This document shows, piece by piece, positions 36,749 through 46,911 of a DNA stretch of 64,000 nt. The stretch spans positions 3,236 to 67,235 of the forward strand of contig CAJJDO010000123.1 of assembly GCA_905183005.1 (NCBI GenBank), given 5' to 3'. Every line of letters begins with the position of its first letter. Positions within the stretch are counted from its first letter, which is position 1. The position numbers and the translations under genes were made by a program. The notes below the pieces were generated by a model. It saw only the letters and a list, made by a program, of their open reading frames with translations, was not told the DNA's origin and made no database searches. The DNA is from Paramecium pentaurelia. Taxonomy: Eukaryota; Ciliophora; Oligohymenophorea; Peniculida; Parameciidae.

Positions 36749-37878
36749 TCACCATTCTAAGAAGGGATCGTCTGCTGGTTTAAGAGCAGGGCTTTAGGTA
36801 TCGGATTCTGGATATGATGAAAAATTGGAGGTGTCATTTGGAGCTCTAATAAAATTAATGAGAATAAGGTCTTTACTTCACAACTGGCTTATATGGAACA
36901 GGTAATTTCTTTTAAGTAAGGAGATTCCAATCTAGACTTGCAAACCATCTATGATTTTTAACATCAGCAGCACCTTAAATTAGAAATGAGAGTATTACCA
37001 TTTTTTAAATTTCCATATCTTTTAGAAAGATCAGCCACAAGTAAATGCTTGACTAAAGATTTTGCATTCCTTTTGATTTAATATTTTATAAATACTTATC
37101 AAAACTTTTTGGGAATTTAACTTTGCCCTTCAAGATCTTTTGATAAATGGCCATGGGATCTTCATCTGAGAAGGGATCAATTCCAGCATTCATTTCATAA
37201 ATTAAAATTCCCAAAGTCCACCAATCAACAGCCTTTCCATGTCCTTTATTTAATAAAATTTCAGGAGCTAAATATTCTGGTGTTCCACACAATGTATAAG
37301 TTCTTCCCTCTACAACCTTAGCGAAACCAAAATCTGTTAATTTGAGATATCCATCATCTGCAATCAATAAGTTCTCTGGTTTAAGATCTCTATAGATGAT
37401 GTTCTTGGAATGTAGATACTCAAACATAGAAGCAACTTAGGCACCATAAAAGCTAAGAATTGTTGAAAATATTACGCTGCATGTGAAGTATCGAGTCTTC
37501 CAATACTTCTTAAGTAAGTGAACAACTCTCCTCCAGATACGAATTCTAAGACTAAATAGAGATATCTTGGATCTTAGCAGAAGCCTTCAAAAGTTACCTA
37601 AGAATGATCATAGATTATACAATAAATGGATGCTGTAAATTTCCTAATATGGTATTTTCATTAATCACATGATCAACTTGCTTAAGTCTTATGATCTCAG
37701 CCTTTTTTAAACTTTTCAAGGCAACATATTTGTTAGTTTGTTTATTCCTTGCCAGTTTCACTCTTCCAAATGAACCTAAAATTCAGCATTTCAATTAATC
37801 ATTACCAGTACCCAAGGTTTGAAAGACTTCATAATCTGTGAGTTTTAATTTTTTAGGTTTAGCAAGTGCTGTGCTCAT
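36749..37878 (-). CDS. cAMP-dependent protein kinase catalytic subunit (AGC kinase)
   Basis: 323 residues, ATG 37876-37878, TGA 36749-36751, with six introns: 37776-37805, 37598-37620, 37453-37475, 37070-37095, 36974-36998, 36846-36876 (23-31 nt). All kinase elements are present: glycine loop LGTGSFGRVKLARN, lysine YVALKSLKK, hinge LYLVLEFVSGGELF, catalytic loop IIYRDLKPENLLI, DFGFAKV, activation loop RTYTLCGTPEYLAPEI with the phosphorylatable Thr, and DWWTLGILIYEMNAG. The C-tail reads KRYGNLKNGAADVKNHRWF, then NDTSNFSSYPESD, then the hydrophobic motif DPFLEW at the very end, which is typical of PKA. It would phosphorylate targets in response to cAMP; in ciliates PKA controls ciliary beating. 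The first intron interrupts the glycine loop codons. Confidence 0.95.
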
Positions 37879-38045
37879 CGAAAATAAAGATTTAAATAAA
37901 TTATTTAAGGGAAATAGCTTAATATAAAATACTCAGTTTGTACTATTTATTATTTGTAAATACTAAAATGATCATATAATAAATTAGATAAGAATCCATA
38001 AATTAATTTATATGGTCAGATTTTATTTGTTAAATACTAAATAAA
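37879..38045. other. Short intergenic region between two minus-strand genes
   Basis: 167 bp, AT-rich; promoter of the PKA gene and 3' end of the ACAD gene. Confidence 0.6.
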
Positions 38046-40443
38046 TCATAACTTTGCTAATCCATATCCTTAAGCATTATTTAAATCATTAAACATGTGA
38101 TTTCCATATACAAATCTTGAGATTTGTCTAAGATACACTTCACATGGTCCTTCAATGAATCTAAGTGCTCTGGCAAAACGGAATATAAGGCTTAATGGTT
38201 GTTCTTCAGTTACTCCTTCAGCTCCAAATATTTGCATACATGAATCTAAAATATATTGACTAGCCTTTGGAATGTGAGCTTTACATTCACTAACAGCCAA
38301 ATATGCATTTAAATGTTTATTTCCAACAGAATCCAATAATAATCCAGCATTTAAAGTTAATAATCTGCAAGATTAGTATGAAATTTCTAAATCTCCTAAT
38401 TTCTCTTAGAAAGCAGCATTATCTTTTAATTTTTCTTTGAAAATTATTCTTTTCTCAGATCTAGACAATATTAAATCTAAACTTCTCCTAGTTAATCCAT
38501 TAAGTCTAACACAATGATTTAATCTTTCCTCTAATAATCTATCTTCAATCATCTTTAATGCTCCTCCAAATGGTCCTAATAGATTTTCTTTTGGAATAAA
38601 AGCATTATTGAATTCAATCTCAGAATAACTGTGAGGTAAATCATAGAAATTTTGAGAAGAGAATTATCTAGTTAATTATATTTTAGGATTATTCATATCA
38701 ACAAGAATCATAGATTATGTTTCATTAGGATTATTTGTATACTGAGATGATTAACCAACTACAATACCAAAGATTGCTCTTTCATCAGCAGCATTTTAAA
38801 CAAACCATTTTACCCCATTTAAAATAAATCCTTCTTCTGTAGAAGTGATAGTTAATTGGATATTATGTTAATCTGTAGATGATAAATCTTTCTCAGTAAT
38901 AGCAAAAAATGATTTGCATTTACCTTCTAATAATGGTTTCAAATATTTCTCCTTTTAATTTTATGTTCCATAAGCAATTAATAATCTAATATTTCCTGTA
39001 TCAGGTGCTAAACAATTAAATACTTCATGACCTATATAACTTAATCCTATAATTTCTGATATGAATACATATTCCAATTAAGATAATCCTTTACCATACA
39101 TAGGATCTTAGATAAATAAATTCCATAATCCTATTGACTTTGCTTTTCTTTAAAGTTCTTCTATTTCTGTAATTGTTTTATTTGGTAGAGATTTTGGAAC
39201 TTCTCTAGCTTTATCTAAGATGGCTTTTTCTACTGGAAAAACCTCATCTCTCAAGAAATCCTTAATTCTATAATAATAACTTTTGCATCTTTCTGAAACA
39301 GGCCAATTTGACCATATTTAAGCATCATTTGTAGCTCTCATTTTGACACCAAAAGGATCTCCTTCTGTCAATTCCATTATTATGTCATTACCAGCTTTGG
39401 CTAAAAAAAGAGAATTCTAATAATATTTCTCATGTTTGGTTTATTTATAGAGTATCTGTTAATCAATTGATGATTTCAAAATTGACATAATAACTTAATA
39501 TCTGATATCTGGAATGGTTTAACTTGATTTTGTTGTAAAATAAGTTGATAATACATCTTGGAGATTAGGTTAACCCATTATTTCTTCAACACCAAACCAT
39601 CCATCAATTTAATGTTATCCATTTGAATAAGGTATATAGTATGGTAAAATAAAATTTGCCAAATCAATAAAAGCATTTCCTATTTATGCTTATTGCCAAT
39701 CTAAGATAGCCAAAACTGTTGGTTCAGTTGGATGGAATACAACTTTAGAGAGTGAAAAATCACCATGTATTAAACAAAGATTATCCAATTCAGAATTTAC
39801 TGGGGTATTTAATGATAACCAATACAATAAATCTTCTACATTTGTTGATAAATTGGTTTCATGTAATTTATATAAGTTATGTAATTTTTTATTTAAAGTT
39901 TGGTAATGATTAGTTTATTATTCCACCTCTCCAAGCCCAAGATAATTAAAGCTAATTGAATGTAAATGAGCTAAGGCTTTAGAAACTCCTTAAAACAATA
40001 ATCTTTTTTCAGCTTGTGAAATATTTAGTAATTATTCATTGGTAAAAATTCGTCCTTCAACATATTCTGTAGCATAAAAAGGAACTCCAAGAATAGATTA
40101 ATCTCTACAGTAAAACAAGGTTTTGGGGACTGGCATGTTCGCAGAAGATAATTTTTATGAAAGTGTATAATCTTTCTCTAATTGATTACCCTATTAAAAT
40201 ATATTATATATATATACAGAGACTGGAGAGAAGCTAGATTTAGTATGCAAAGTTAGTTATCTCTTTGAGTTCCTTTAAATATCAATTATAAAAATACTTG
40301 AAAGAAAGTTTATAGACAAATGCTGTTAACTATTATATCTGGTCAATTTCAATTTCCTTTACACCTAGATAGACTGTTAATGTTGTTTGTTAGTTCAGAT
40401 AATTTGAGAAATTAAGTTTATTGTGGACTTCTGAAATAGACAT
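38046..40443 (-). CDS. ACAD10/11-like fusion: phosphotransferase domain plus acyl-CoA dehydrogenase
   Basis: 781 residues, ATG 40441-40443 (MSISEVHNKLNFSNYL), TGA 38046-38048; introns 40273-40297 (25 nt) and 40191-40217 (27 nt). The N-terminal ~330 residues form an aminoglycoside-phosphotransferase/choline-kinase fold: ANMPVPKTLFYC, VPFYATEYVEGRIF, the catalytic loop LCLIHGDFSLSKVVFHPTEP and LAILDWQ. The C-terminal ~400 residues are an acyl-CoA dehydrogenase: KFWFVQ-type segment LNGVKWFVQNAADE, then FIPKENLLGPFGGALK, CMQIFGAEGVTEEQPLSLIF and ARALRFIEGPCEVYLRQISR. The same fusion occurs in animal ACAD10/ACAD11, where the kinase part phosphorylates 4-hydroxyacyl-CoAs so they can enter beta-oxidation. 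Location would be mitochondrion or peroxisome; I see no clear targeting signal. The usual GQSNPT motif at the N-terminus appears diverged. Confidence 0.93.
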
Positions 40444-41355
40444 ATCCAAAAATATATGATATTTTTTAAAAATCGGTTAATTCAAAGATGTTTGGATTTA
40501 ATTCTTAAATAATTAGATATAAATAATGTGTAATTAAATAAATATGATGTCATTTGAATTTTCTAAATCTTATAATATATATTACAAAGACATTTCATTA
40601 TTAATCTTTTAGACCCCCTTAATAATTTTTATTTTTCATAATATAAATTCCATCAAATACAATGTTTATTACTATATATTGTTTCAGAGTATCTCATAAC
40701 TTTGTTCTAATGAGCATCCTTTATTTTAAATCTCTATCTTATAAGTCCTAATTTATTATGTTACATTCATATTGGTTTTTGCGCAATATGGATCACCAAA
40801 CAGTAATTTGGGAATAAAATGAAACTGATAAATGTTTCTCAATATGGATAAAGTCATTTAGAGAGGAATAGTAAATAATAATTATTAAATAAAAATATGA
40901 ATAATTAATTGTATACTCCACGATCTTATGATAAATAAAAAATTAGTTTGATTTAATTATTCTTTATTACGTGTGCTGTGAAGTTCAATTAATGAACAAT
41001 TTATTAATACATTTTTGGGATTAAGTTCAAATTGATGATCTTACTATAATCAGTTGATTTTTGTATATGGTATGAATAATATATGATTCTCAATTTTTAA
41101 ATACTTTTTATGTTGCTTTGGTTTGTATTTATAAAAAAAAGTACTTGAAAATTGAAAGAATCATTTAAAGAATATCTATATGTTTAGATTATGATTGGAT
41201 ATTAAAGTGAATATGCGCGAGAAATAGGAAAGCATTTAATAACTGTTATTAAAACATAATTTGAAATTCAAATTCAAATTGGGCATTTCCCCAATATTTG
41301 AAGAAATAACAAAATTAATAAATAAAAACAATAATTCGAATTTAAATTAATTGCA
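40444..41355. other. Divergent intergenic region, 912 bp
   Basis: Lies between the ACAD gene (minus) and cyclin gene (plus). No frame of note on either strand. Contains an imperfect inverted repeat near 41084-41163, listed separately. Confidence 0.5.
41084..41163. repeat. Imperfect inverted repeat
   Basis: Left arm 41084-41110 (TGATTCT...TACTTTTT) and right arm about 41135-41163 (AAAAGTACTT...AGAATCA) are near reverse complements of about 27 bp with a few mismatches and 1-2 base gaps, loop about 25 bases. It lies 190 bp upstream of the cyclin start. Confidence 0.5.
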
Positions 41356-42381
41356 ATGATTGCCTCTCTTACCTAAATAGAAGATTAAAACAACAATACT
41401 TTTTATAATTCCTTAAGAAGAAACTCGAAATCTGTAACATTCGAAAAAATCCCAAAACATTAACGAACATCAACATGTGGATCAGGAAGTACAATGGATG
41501 AAGAATATAATGAATCATGTCTTAGCAGTAGTAGAATGGATGAAGAATTAAGCAATCCACAATTCATTAGCAATTATAGAAAGGATATATTTCGATATAT
41601 TTTAGAAGAATAAGTAAATCAATTAATCTATTCATTTAGAGTAATTACTTACCTAACTCTTGCTTTATGGAACAAACCTAAAAAGATATTAATTAAAAAA
41701 TGAGGTCCATCCTTATCGACTGGATTGAAGAAGTTCATATGAAATTCAAACTTGTATTTTGTTACATTTAATATTCTCTAGTCTCCAAATAGTTTATATT
41801 TAGCCATCAACCTTATAGATAGATACCTAAGTGTTAATATTGTAAAGAGAAACAAACTCTAATTGGTTGGAGTTGCATCTCTCTTCATTTCATCAAAATT
41901 TGAAGAAATCTACCCTCCAAATATTAAAGATTTTGTATATGTTTGTGACAAAGCCTACACAAAGGAAGAGATACTCTAAATGGAAGGGTAGATTTTAAAT
42001 ACTGTTAATTTTTCACTAAACTACATAAGTCCTCTAAGATTTTTAGAATTTACTGTAATTGAAAACACTTAAATTGAAGACAATAAAGTATTTCAAACCT
42101 AACAATTTCAATTATCATCCTACATACTCGAGATTGCCTTACATAGTTATGAAAGTCTTTAATATATGCCTTCATAACTAGCTTAGTCTGCATTACTCTT
42201 GTCTAATAAAATTTTAGGAATATAATCTGATATGGAAATCACAGATGAATCAAAATATTGTGCCACATATTTATTGTAGCTTTACTACAACAATTAAAAC
42301 AATATTTTGTATCCAGCTGTGAAGAGAAAATATGCTAAAGAAGAGCATTTGTAGGTCTCATAAATCACAATTTCAATTTGA
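41356..42381 (+). CDS. Mitotic (A/B-type) cyclin
   Basis: 323 residues, ATG 41356, TGA 42379-42381, introns 41614-41639 (26 nt) and 41754-41781 (28 nt). A polar N-terminus (SLRRNSKSVTFEKIPKHQRT) precedes the cyclin box: NQKMRSILIDWIEEVHMKFK, NSLYLAINLIDRYLS, KLQLVGVASLFISSKFEEIY, PPNIKDFVYVCDKAYTKEEI. MRxILxDW and the FEEIYPP stretch are hallmarks of A/B cyclins. The second fold follows (LNYISPLRFLEF; SSYILEIALHSYESLQYMPS; KYCATYLLQLYYNNQNNILY). Cyclins of this type activate CDK1-like kinases and control micronuclear mitosis and division. No obvious RxxL destruction box is placed as in animals, although the N-terminal region would be the site. ATG choice rests on the absence of an upstream in-frame Met in coding-like sequence. 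Confidence 0.93.
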
Positions 42382-42440
42382 ATTTACTCTTTGTTTTTTA
42401 ATTAATTGTGTGTATATATTTTATATTGATTTACATTTAT

Positions 42441-42755
42441 ATGAAATTGTTTTTGACATTTGTTTTTGCTATAATAGCATTACAAAAACCAACAGATCCA
42501 GATAATAATTGTGTTTTTTATAAGTGTCCAGATGAATGGAGGACTTGCATAGCAAATGATACTTGTGAAAAGCATTTGACTTAATGTGTTAATATTTATT
42601 AGAGGTTTTAAGAAATGCCTTATGCATTAGGACAATTCTATAATTGTTTAGTAGATAATGATAACACTCGATTATTATATAGATGTGTAAGATAGAAATG
42701 CAATACACCTATTAGTAATTGTTTGATTGAAGCATTTTAGAAACGACTAATATGA
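42441..42755 (+). CDS. Small secreted Cys-rich protein
   Basis: 104 residues, no intron, ATG 42441, TGA 42753-42755. It opens with a signal peptide (MKLFLTFVFAIIALQ) and contains nine cysteines in the mature part, some in even-spaced pairs: NNCVFYKCPDEWRTCIAN, DTCEKHLTQCVNIYQ, YNCLVDN, LYRCVRQKCNTPISNCLIEA. The pattern implies a disulfide-stabilised extracellular or vesicular protein. I do not recognise a family; similar tiny Cys-rich secreted proteins are common in ciliates. It lies 59 bp downstream of the cyclin gene and is convergent with the long coiled-coil gene (23 bp between stops). Confidence 0.75.
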
Positions 42756-42778
42756 TAATTAAAATATAATTAAAATAT

Positions 42779-44255
42779 TCAATATTATTCATCATTGTAA
42801 TTTGTTTCTTCATATTATTATTGCAAAAGGGTTTCATCATAATTTTTCTTATCATAAAATATCTTATCACTTATAACTTCAATGACTCTTTCATGTTTTA
42901 GTAAATTTTCAATCAATTTTTCTCTATCTTCCTTCTCCATTTTTACTTCTTCATTACTTAAATCTAAATATAATTATAAATTACTTTTATTTTTTTTTAA
43001 AGTTCTCTCATCACTCCTAACTTAAATTATCTCTTCCTTTATATCTTCAATGCATTATCTTAAAATATTATATAATTCTGTTTTAGCAGCTAATTCTTTA
43101 GTGTAAAGTTATTTGATATCTCTCAGTCTTTTTTATTCTTTCTTTAATGTATCCTGATATGTTTTAATTATATTCTAAAATCTATTTTCTTTAAAATATA
43201 TATTATACTTAGCTTTCTATATTTCATCAACACTTTATGAAACTTGTGAATTTATTATTTAAGGAAATCTCACTTGTTATTAAGATGATGATTATTTAGA
43301 TTTGTCAGTTTTTTGATTTTTAATTCCAGATTTATCTAAAATTTAATCTTAATAAGATTCTTAATCATCTTCTTTTTGAACATCATTTAATAACTTTTCA
43401 TATTATTAAATTTATGATTTGAGTATTGCATTTTCCTTTTTCTTTATTATTAATTCTTTCATTAACATATCTCTATCTCTTTCTTAAGTTTAATATTCAA
43501 CTTTTAATTCTTTATATTTCTACATCAATTAATGATTTTCATCATCAATTTTCTAAGCAATCTTCTTTATCCATTCTAATTCACTAATTAATTAGTTCTC
43601 CTTTAAAAGATACTCTTTATCATTCTAACCTTTTTTCTCTCTTTCTTCCTAAAATTATTTCTTTATTTCATTAATTTTATTATTAAAAAATCTAATAATA
43701 TCTCTTTCTTAATCTACTAAAATTTTAGAAGTTCTCAATTAAATGTTATTAATTCCTTCTATAATTTTACCATGATCTTTATAAATCAATTCCATAATCT
43801 TTTTATCAGTTTAATCCAAAGCAGTTCTAGATCTTAATTCTTATTGCAATTCATCAATAGTTTTCTTAAATTCCATTTCCCTTTAAACATATCTTGCTAT
43901 AAGTTCTTCTCTAAGTTTTTTCTTATCTTCATTGTGTTATTATTATATTTCTTATAATTTATTCAACCATTCAATTGAATTTAATTCATTTTTATTGGCT
44001 GAAGTAGATTATTATCCTTTACTCTTCTTCTACTTACTATCCTACATATTTTCCATCTTCTTAGCTTATAATAATAATTATTCTTATGTCAATTTAGACG
44101 GTTTCAATATACTATCAGAACTAATTGCTATATATTGCAATGCTTATACTTTTAGTTAAATCACCAGTAGTAGCATAAATGCGATCTGCAATTTCTTACA
44201 TTTTCTACATACTTTTTGTATTTTTGATGATTTGCTATTCGTCAATTTTAGACAT
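42779..44255 (-). CDS. Long coiled-coil protein, 484 residues
   Basis: ATG 44253-44255 (MSKIDEQQIIKNTKS), TGA 42779-42781, one 22-nt intron (44128-44149). Nearly the entire chain is heptad-like: QREMEFKKTIDELQQELRSR, YKDHGKIIEGINNIQLRTSK, ISELEWIKKIAQKIDDENHQ. A Ser/Gln-rich break (KSKQSSSQQQVRFPQ) separates a second coiled region with KRLRDIKQLYTKELAAKTEL and LYNILRQCIEDIKEEI. The second half recalls conserved ciliary or basal-body coiled-coil proteins, but I cannot assign one with confidence. No membrane segment. A cytoskeletal or ciliary role is inference from composition and organism. Confidence 0.85.
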
Positions 44256-44364
44256 TTTATTTTTTTATATTTATTAATATAATATAAGTTAATGATAATA
44301 ATGTAAAAGAAGAAAATAATTAATGTAGAATAATAATGTTTAAATTTTCATGGTTTGAATACAT

Positions 44365-45558
44365 TCAATAAACTTCAGCATGCTTTAATAAATCATTTTT
44401 CAATTATCCTAGTGAAGTTGTTGTTAATAATATTGCTTAATCAAGTAATTTAGTTTATTAATTTCTTTATTTAGTTGATTACTAATATTCTTAATCTAGA
44501 ATTGAACATTCTGCTTGAATATTGTCAAATTCTTTCATTTTATTTTGTAATCTAACATCAACTTCCTTCTTTTCATTTTCACTCTATTTCAATTCATTTG
44601 ACTAACTATCCAAAATTCCTCATTTATTCATAAATAATACCTGTCATTTCAGTAAGAGATTTTGAAGCTTCATTCAACAAATCAGCTATTTGAGCTTTAT
44701 AATCATTATAAGCTGTTTCTCTTGATAAATCTGCTTGATCTTCTCTTGTTCTTTCAGTTTAAATGTATGATTCAATTTATTTGAGAATTGTACTTAATTG
44801 AATAGCTAATTTTAATGCTTCCTAATATATATGAAATATAATACTTCTTCACTTGTTTATTTTGATAGAGACTAAAGTAATTACACAAAATGTTTATATC
44901 CTTCAAGTTTGTAAGTGTGTTTAACTTACTTTAAAATTTACTTCATTTCAACAAATGACTCAAATTTACGTTATCCTTTTTATACAGAATCAATAAATTG
45001 ATTAAATGCTTATTTTATTTGATGGAAACCAAATAAGGCTTACTCAAGGTTATCTAAAATATTATTATAGGTTTCATGTTCCTTTTCTCTTTTTTGTGCT
45101 GCTTATTTCAATTCTTATTTATAGTCATCCTATCTTTATTATATGTAAAAATACTATTTCTTTTTATTTTCTTTCAACCATTGCAACACTCTATTTGACA
45201 TTAGGATTAAGAGTTTCAATATATGATTTTAAAGTCACAGATTTAATTTTATAATTATCGATTTGATCATTCAATTAACCTAAGTTGATGTAGCAATTAG
45301 TAGAAATTCTCTTGTGTTATTCTTCAGATTTAGTTTACACTTTTTCTACTTATGATTGTAGATTTTATAACATGTTGACTAAATTACCTACAGGTTCATC
45401 AGATTAGATATGCATTTAAATTGTTTCTAAAAGTGTTTAACCAAAGTTATCATCATTAAGCTATTGAATAGTTTAATATATACATCTTCCATAGCTTATC
45501 TATATTGTGCACTTGTCGCATATGTATATACGAATAACACAAACAATAATAATTTCAT
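44365..45558 (-). CDS. Trichocyst matrix protein (TMP) family precursor
   Basis: 366 residues, ATG 45556-45558, TGA 44365-44367; introns 45461-45483, 45130-45154, 44822-44844 and 44619-44640 (22-25 nt; the last with a GAG acceptor). Signal peptide MKLLLFVLFVYTYATSA, then the family signature of TMPs: DNFGQTLLETIQMHIQSDEP, VGNLVNMLQNLQSQVEKV. The rest is amphipathic helix: NYKIKSVTLKSYIETLNPNV, LDNLEQALFGFHQIKQAFNQ, ARYNDYK-like segments, ending AILLTTTSLGQLKNDLLKHA. TMPs are made as precursors, cleaved and co-assembled into the crystalline core of Paramecium trichocysts, the spindle-shaped secretory organelles discharged by exocytosis. They belong to large multigene families. This assignment also supports the Paramecium identity of the window. 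Confidence 0.85.
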
Positions 45559-45704
45559 ATAATAATTAATCCGTTTTACATCATAAAATTAAAATGAAAT
45601 AAAATAAATAGAAAATGTCACATTCAATGATGCATAATCAAGATAACTCTGATATTAAATTTATTCAAAAATTGTAGTACTCAAAAATAAATATAAGTTT
45701 ATAA

Positions 45705-46427
45705 TCAAATATATTAGTTAATAGTTTTAGAGATGGCTTCTTATAAGCTTTTAACAGAAATAACATTCTCTTTATTCTAATCATTTAATGTGTTATAACT
45801 CTATAAAATTTATAATAAAAAATACTTGAGTTCTATTCATAATATTCTTAACTTTGTAAATAATAAAGTTCTTATTATTTATTTTGGATATCTTTTAGAC
45901 AAATTCTTGATAATGTTCTTCCATTAATTTATTGTAAACATATATCACTACATCACAATTTTTTACATATACTAAAAAAAATAAATTTATAAATTTTACC
46001 ATCAATAATATCAGTGAATTTAGTTGAGTTTAGATTGTTCATCCAAAAATGGTAAGTGATTTATTTGTTTTTATTGATTTCAATCTTTGAAATATAATCA
46101 AAATCCTTCTTTTGATGATATTCTTAACCACAATAATCAAAGATATATTAGGCTTCATTCTCAATATTCATTACAAGTATTTTAACATTTTATGCTTCCA
46201 TCTATTATATCTATGCCTATATTTCCTCTTCTATTTCTGTATTCTATATTATTAGATTATATTAATACATTTGTTTCCCTCTCATCAAAATCAAAGTTCC
46301 CTATGTTTTATGTTTGTTTCTTAGAATTACCCTCATAATAAAAAAGATCTTTGTTCCAAGCAGTTTATGCTAATTGAATGTATTCTTCAGTTGAATCTGA
46401 ATGTATTGCACCTAATCTTTTTCTCAT
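45705..46427 (-). CDS. Rab/Ras-fold-like protein lacking a P-loop
   Basis: 214 residues, ATG 46425-46427, TGA 45705-45707, introns 46244-46268, 45972-45999 and 45801-45825 (25, 28, 25 nt). After a helical N-terminus (EIEEEIQAQIQQMEAQ) the chain reads like a small GTPase: NVKILVMNIENEAQYIFDY at beta-1, KIEINKNKQITYHFWMNN at the beta-2/3 hairpin, KNCDVVIYVYNKLMEEHY at beta-4, KNFIIYKVKN at beta-5 and ENVISVKSLQEAISKTINQY at the end. No GxxxxGKS/T, DxxG or NKxD is present, so nucleotide binding is doubtful. Several ciliate Rab-like proteins are degenerate in this way. Fold call is moderate confidence; coding call is strong because three standard introns knit a clean frame. Confidence 0.65.
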
Positions 46428-46561
46428 TCTATTTGTAAGTTATTTTAACTAAATTACTAGATATCTAGAAATATTTGTGATATAAACTCAACAATAACTC
46501 ATTCAAAAAAAATTAATTCGTCATAATACATATAATCATCATTAATGCAAATCACAATAAT

Positions 46562-46759
46562 TCAACTTTATTCATTTTTTCCATCATCTTCATTTTCATC
46601 TTACTCTGCTAACCATTCCATTAAGTCTTTTTCATATTACTCTAATTTCTCATAATAAACTTCTAAAACACAACGTTAACAACCTGAACCACAACATTCA
46701 TCTGGATCTGGTTAATCTGGTTCAATAGGTCTTTCTTTTTTGTATTTTATATTTCTCAT
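46562..46759 (-). CDS. OXLD1-like mini-protein (oxidoreductase-like domain)
   Basis: 65 residues, intronless, ATG 46757-46759 (MRNIKYKKERP), TGA 46562-46564. The sequence contains PDPDECCGSGCQRCVLEVYY, the exact Cys pattern of the oxidoreductase-like domain found in OXLD1 and in the N-terminus of some flavoproteins: P-x-P-x-P-D-E-C-C-x-S-G-C-x-x-C-V. A short acidic helix follows (EKLEQYEKDLMEWLAEQDEN). The domain's role is unclear; OXLD1 is mitochondrial in humans. The whole gene is below the size most ORF callers keep. An upstream exon is possible because an intron-acceptor-like TTATTAG directly precedes the ATG. Confidence 0.8.
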
Positions 46760-46911
46760 CTAATAATTAATCTCAAAACTTGATTCTTTGCATAACTCAG
46801 ATTCATCTATTCGATCAAATAATTTAATATTTTATTTAAATTAGGTAGCTATCTAGCTCCATTAATTCATCCTTATTTTTCTAATATAAAATAATAACAT
46901 ATTATAATTCA

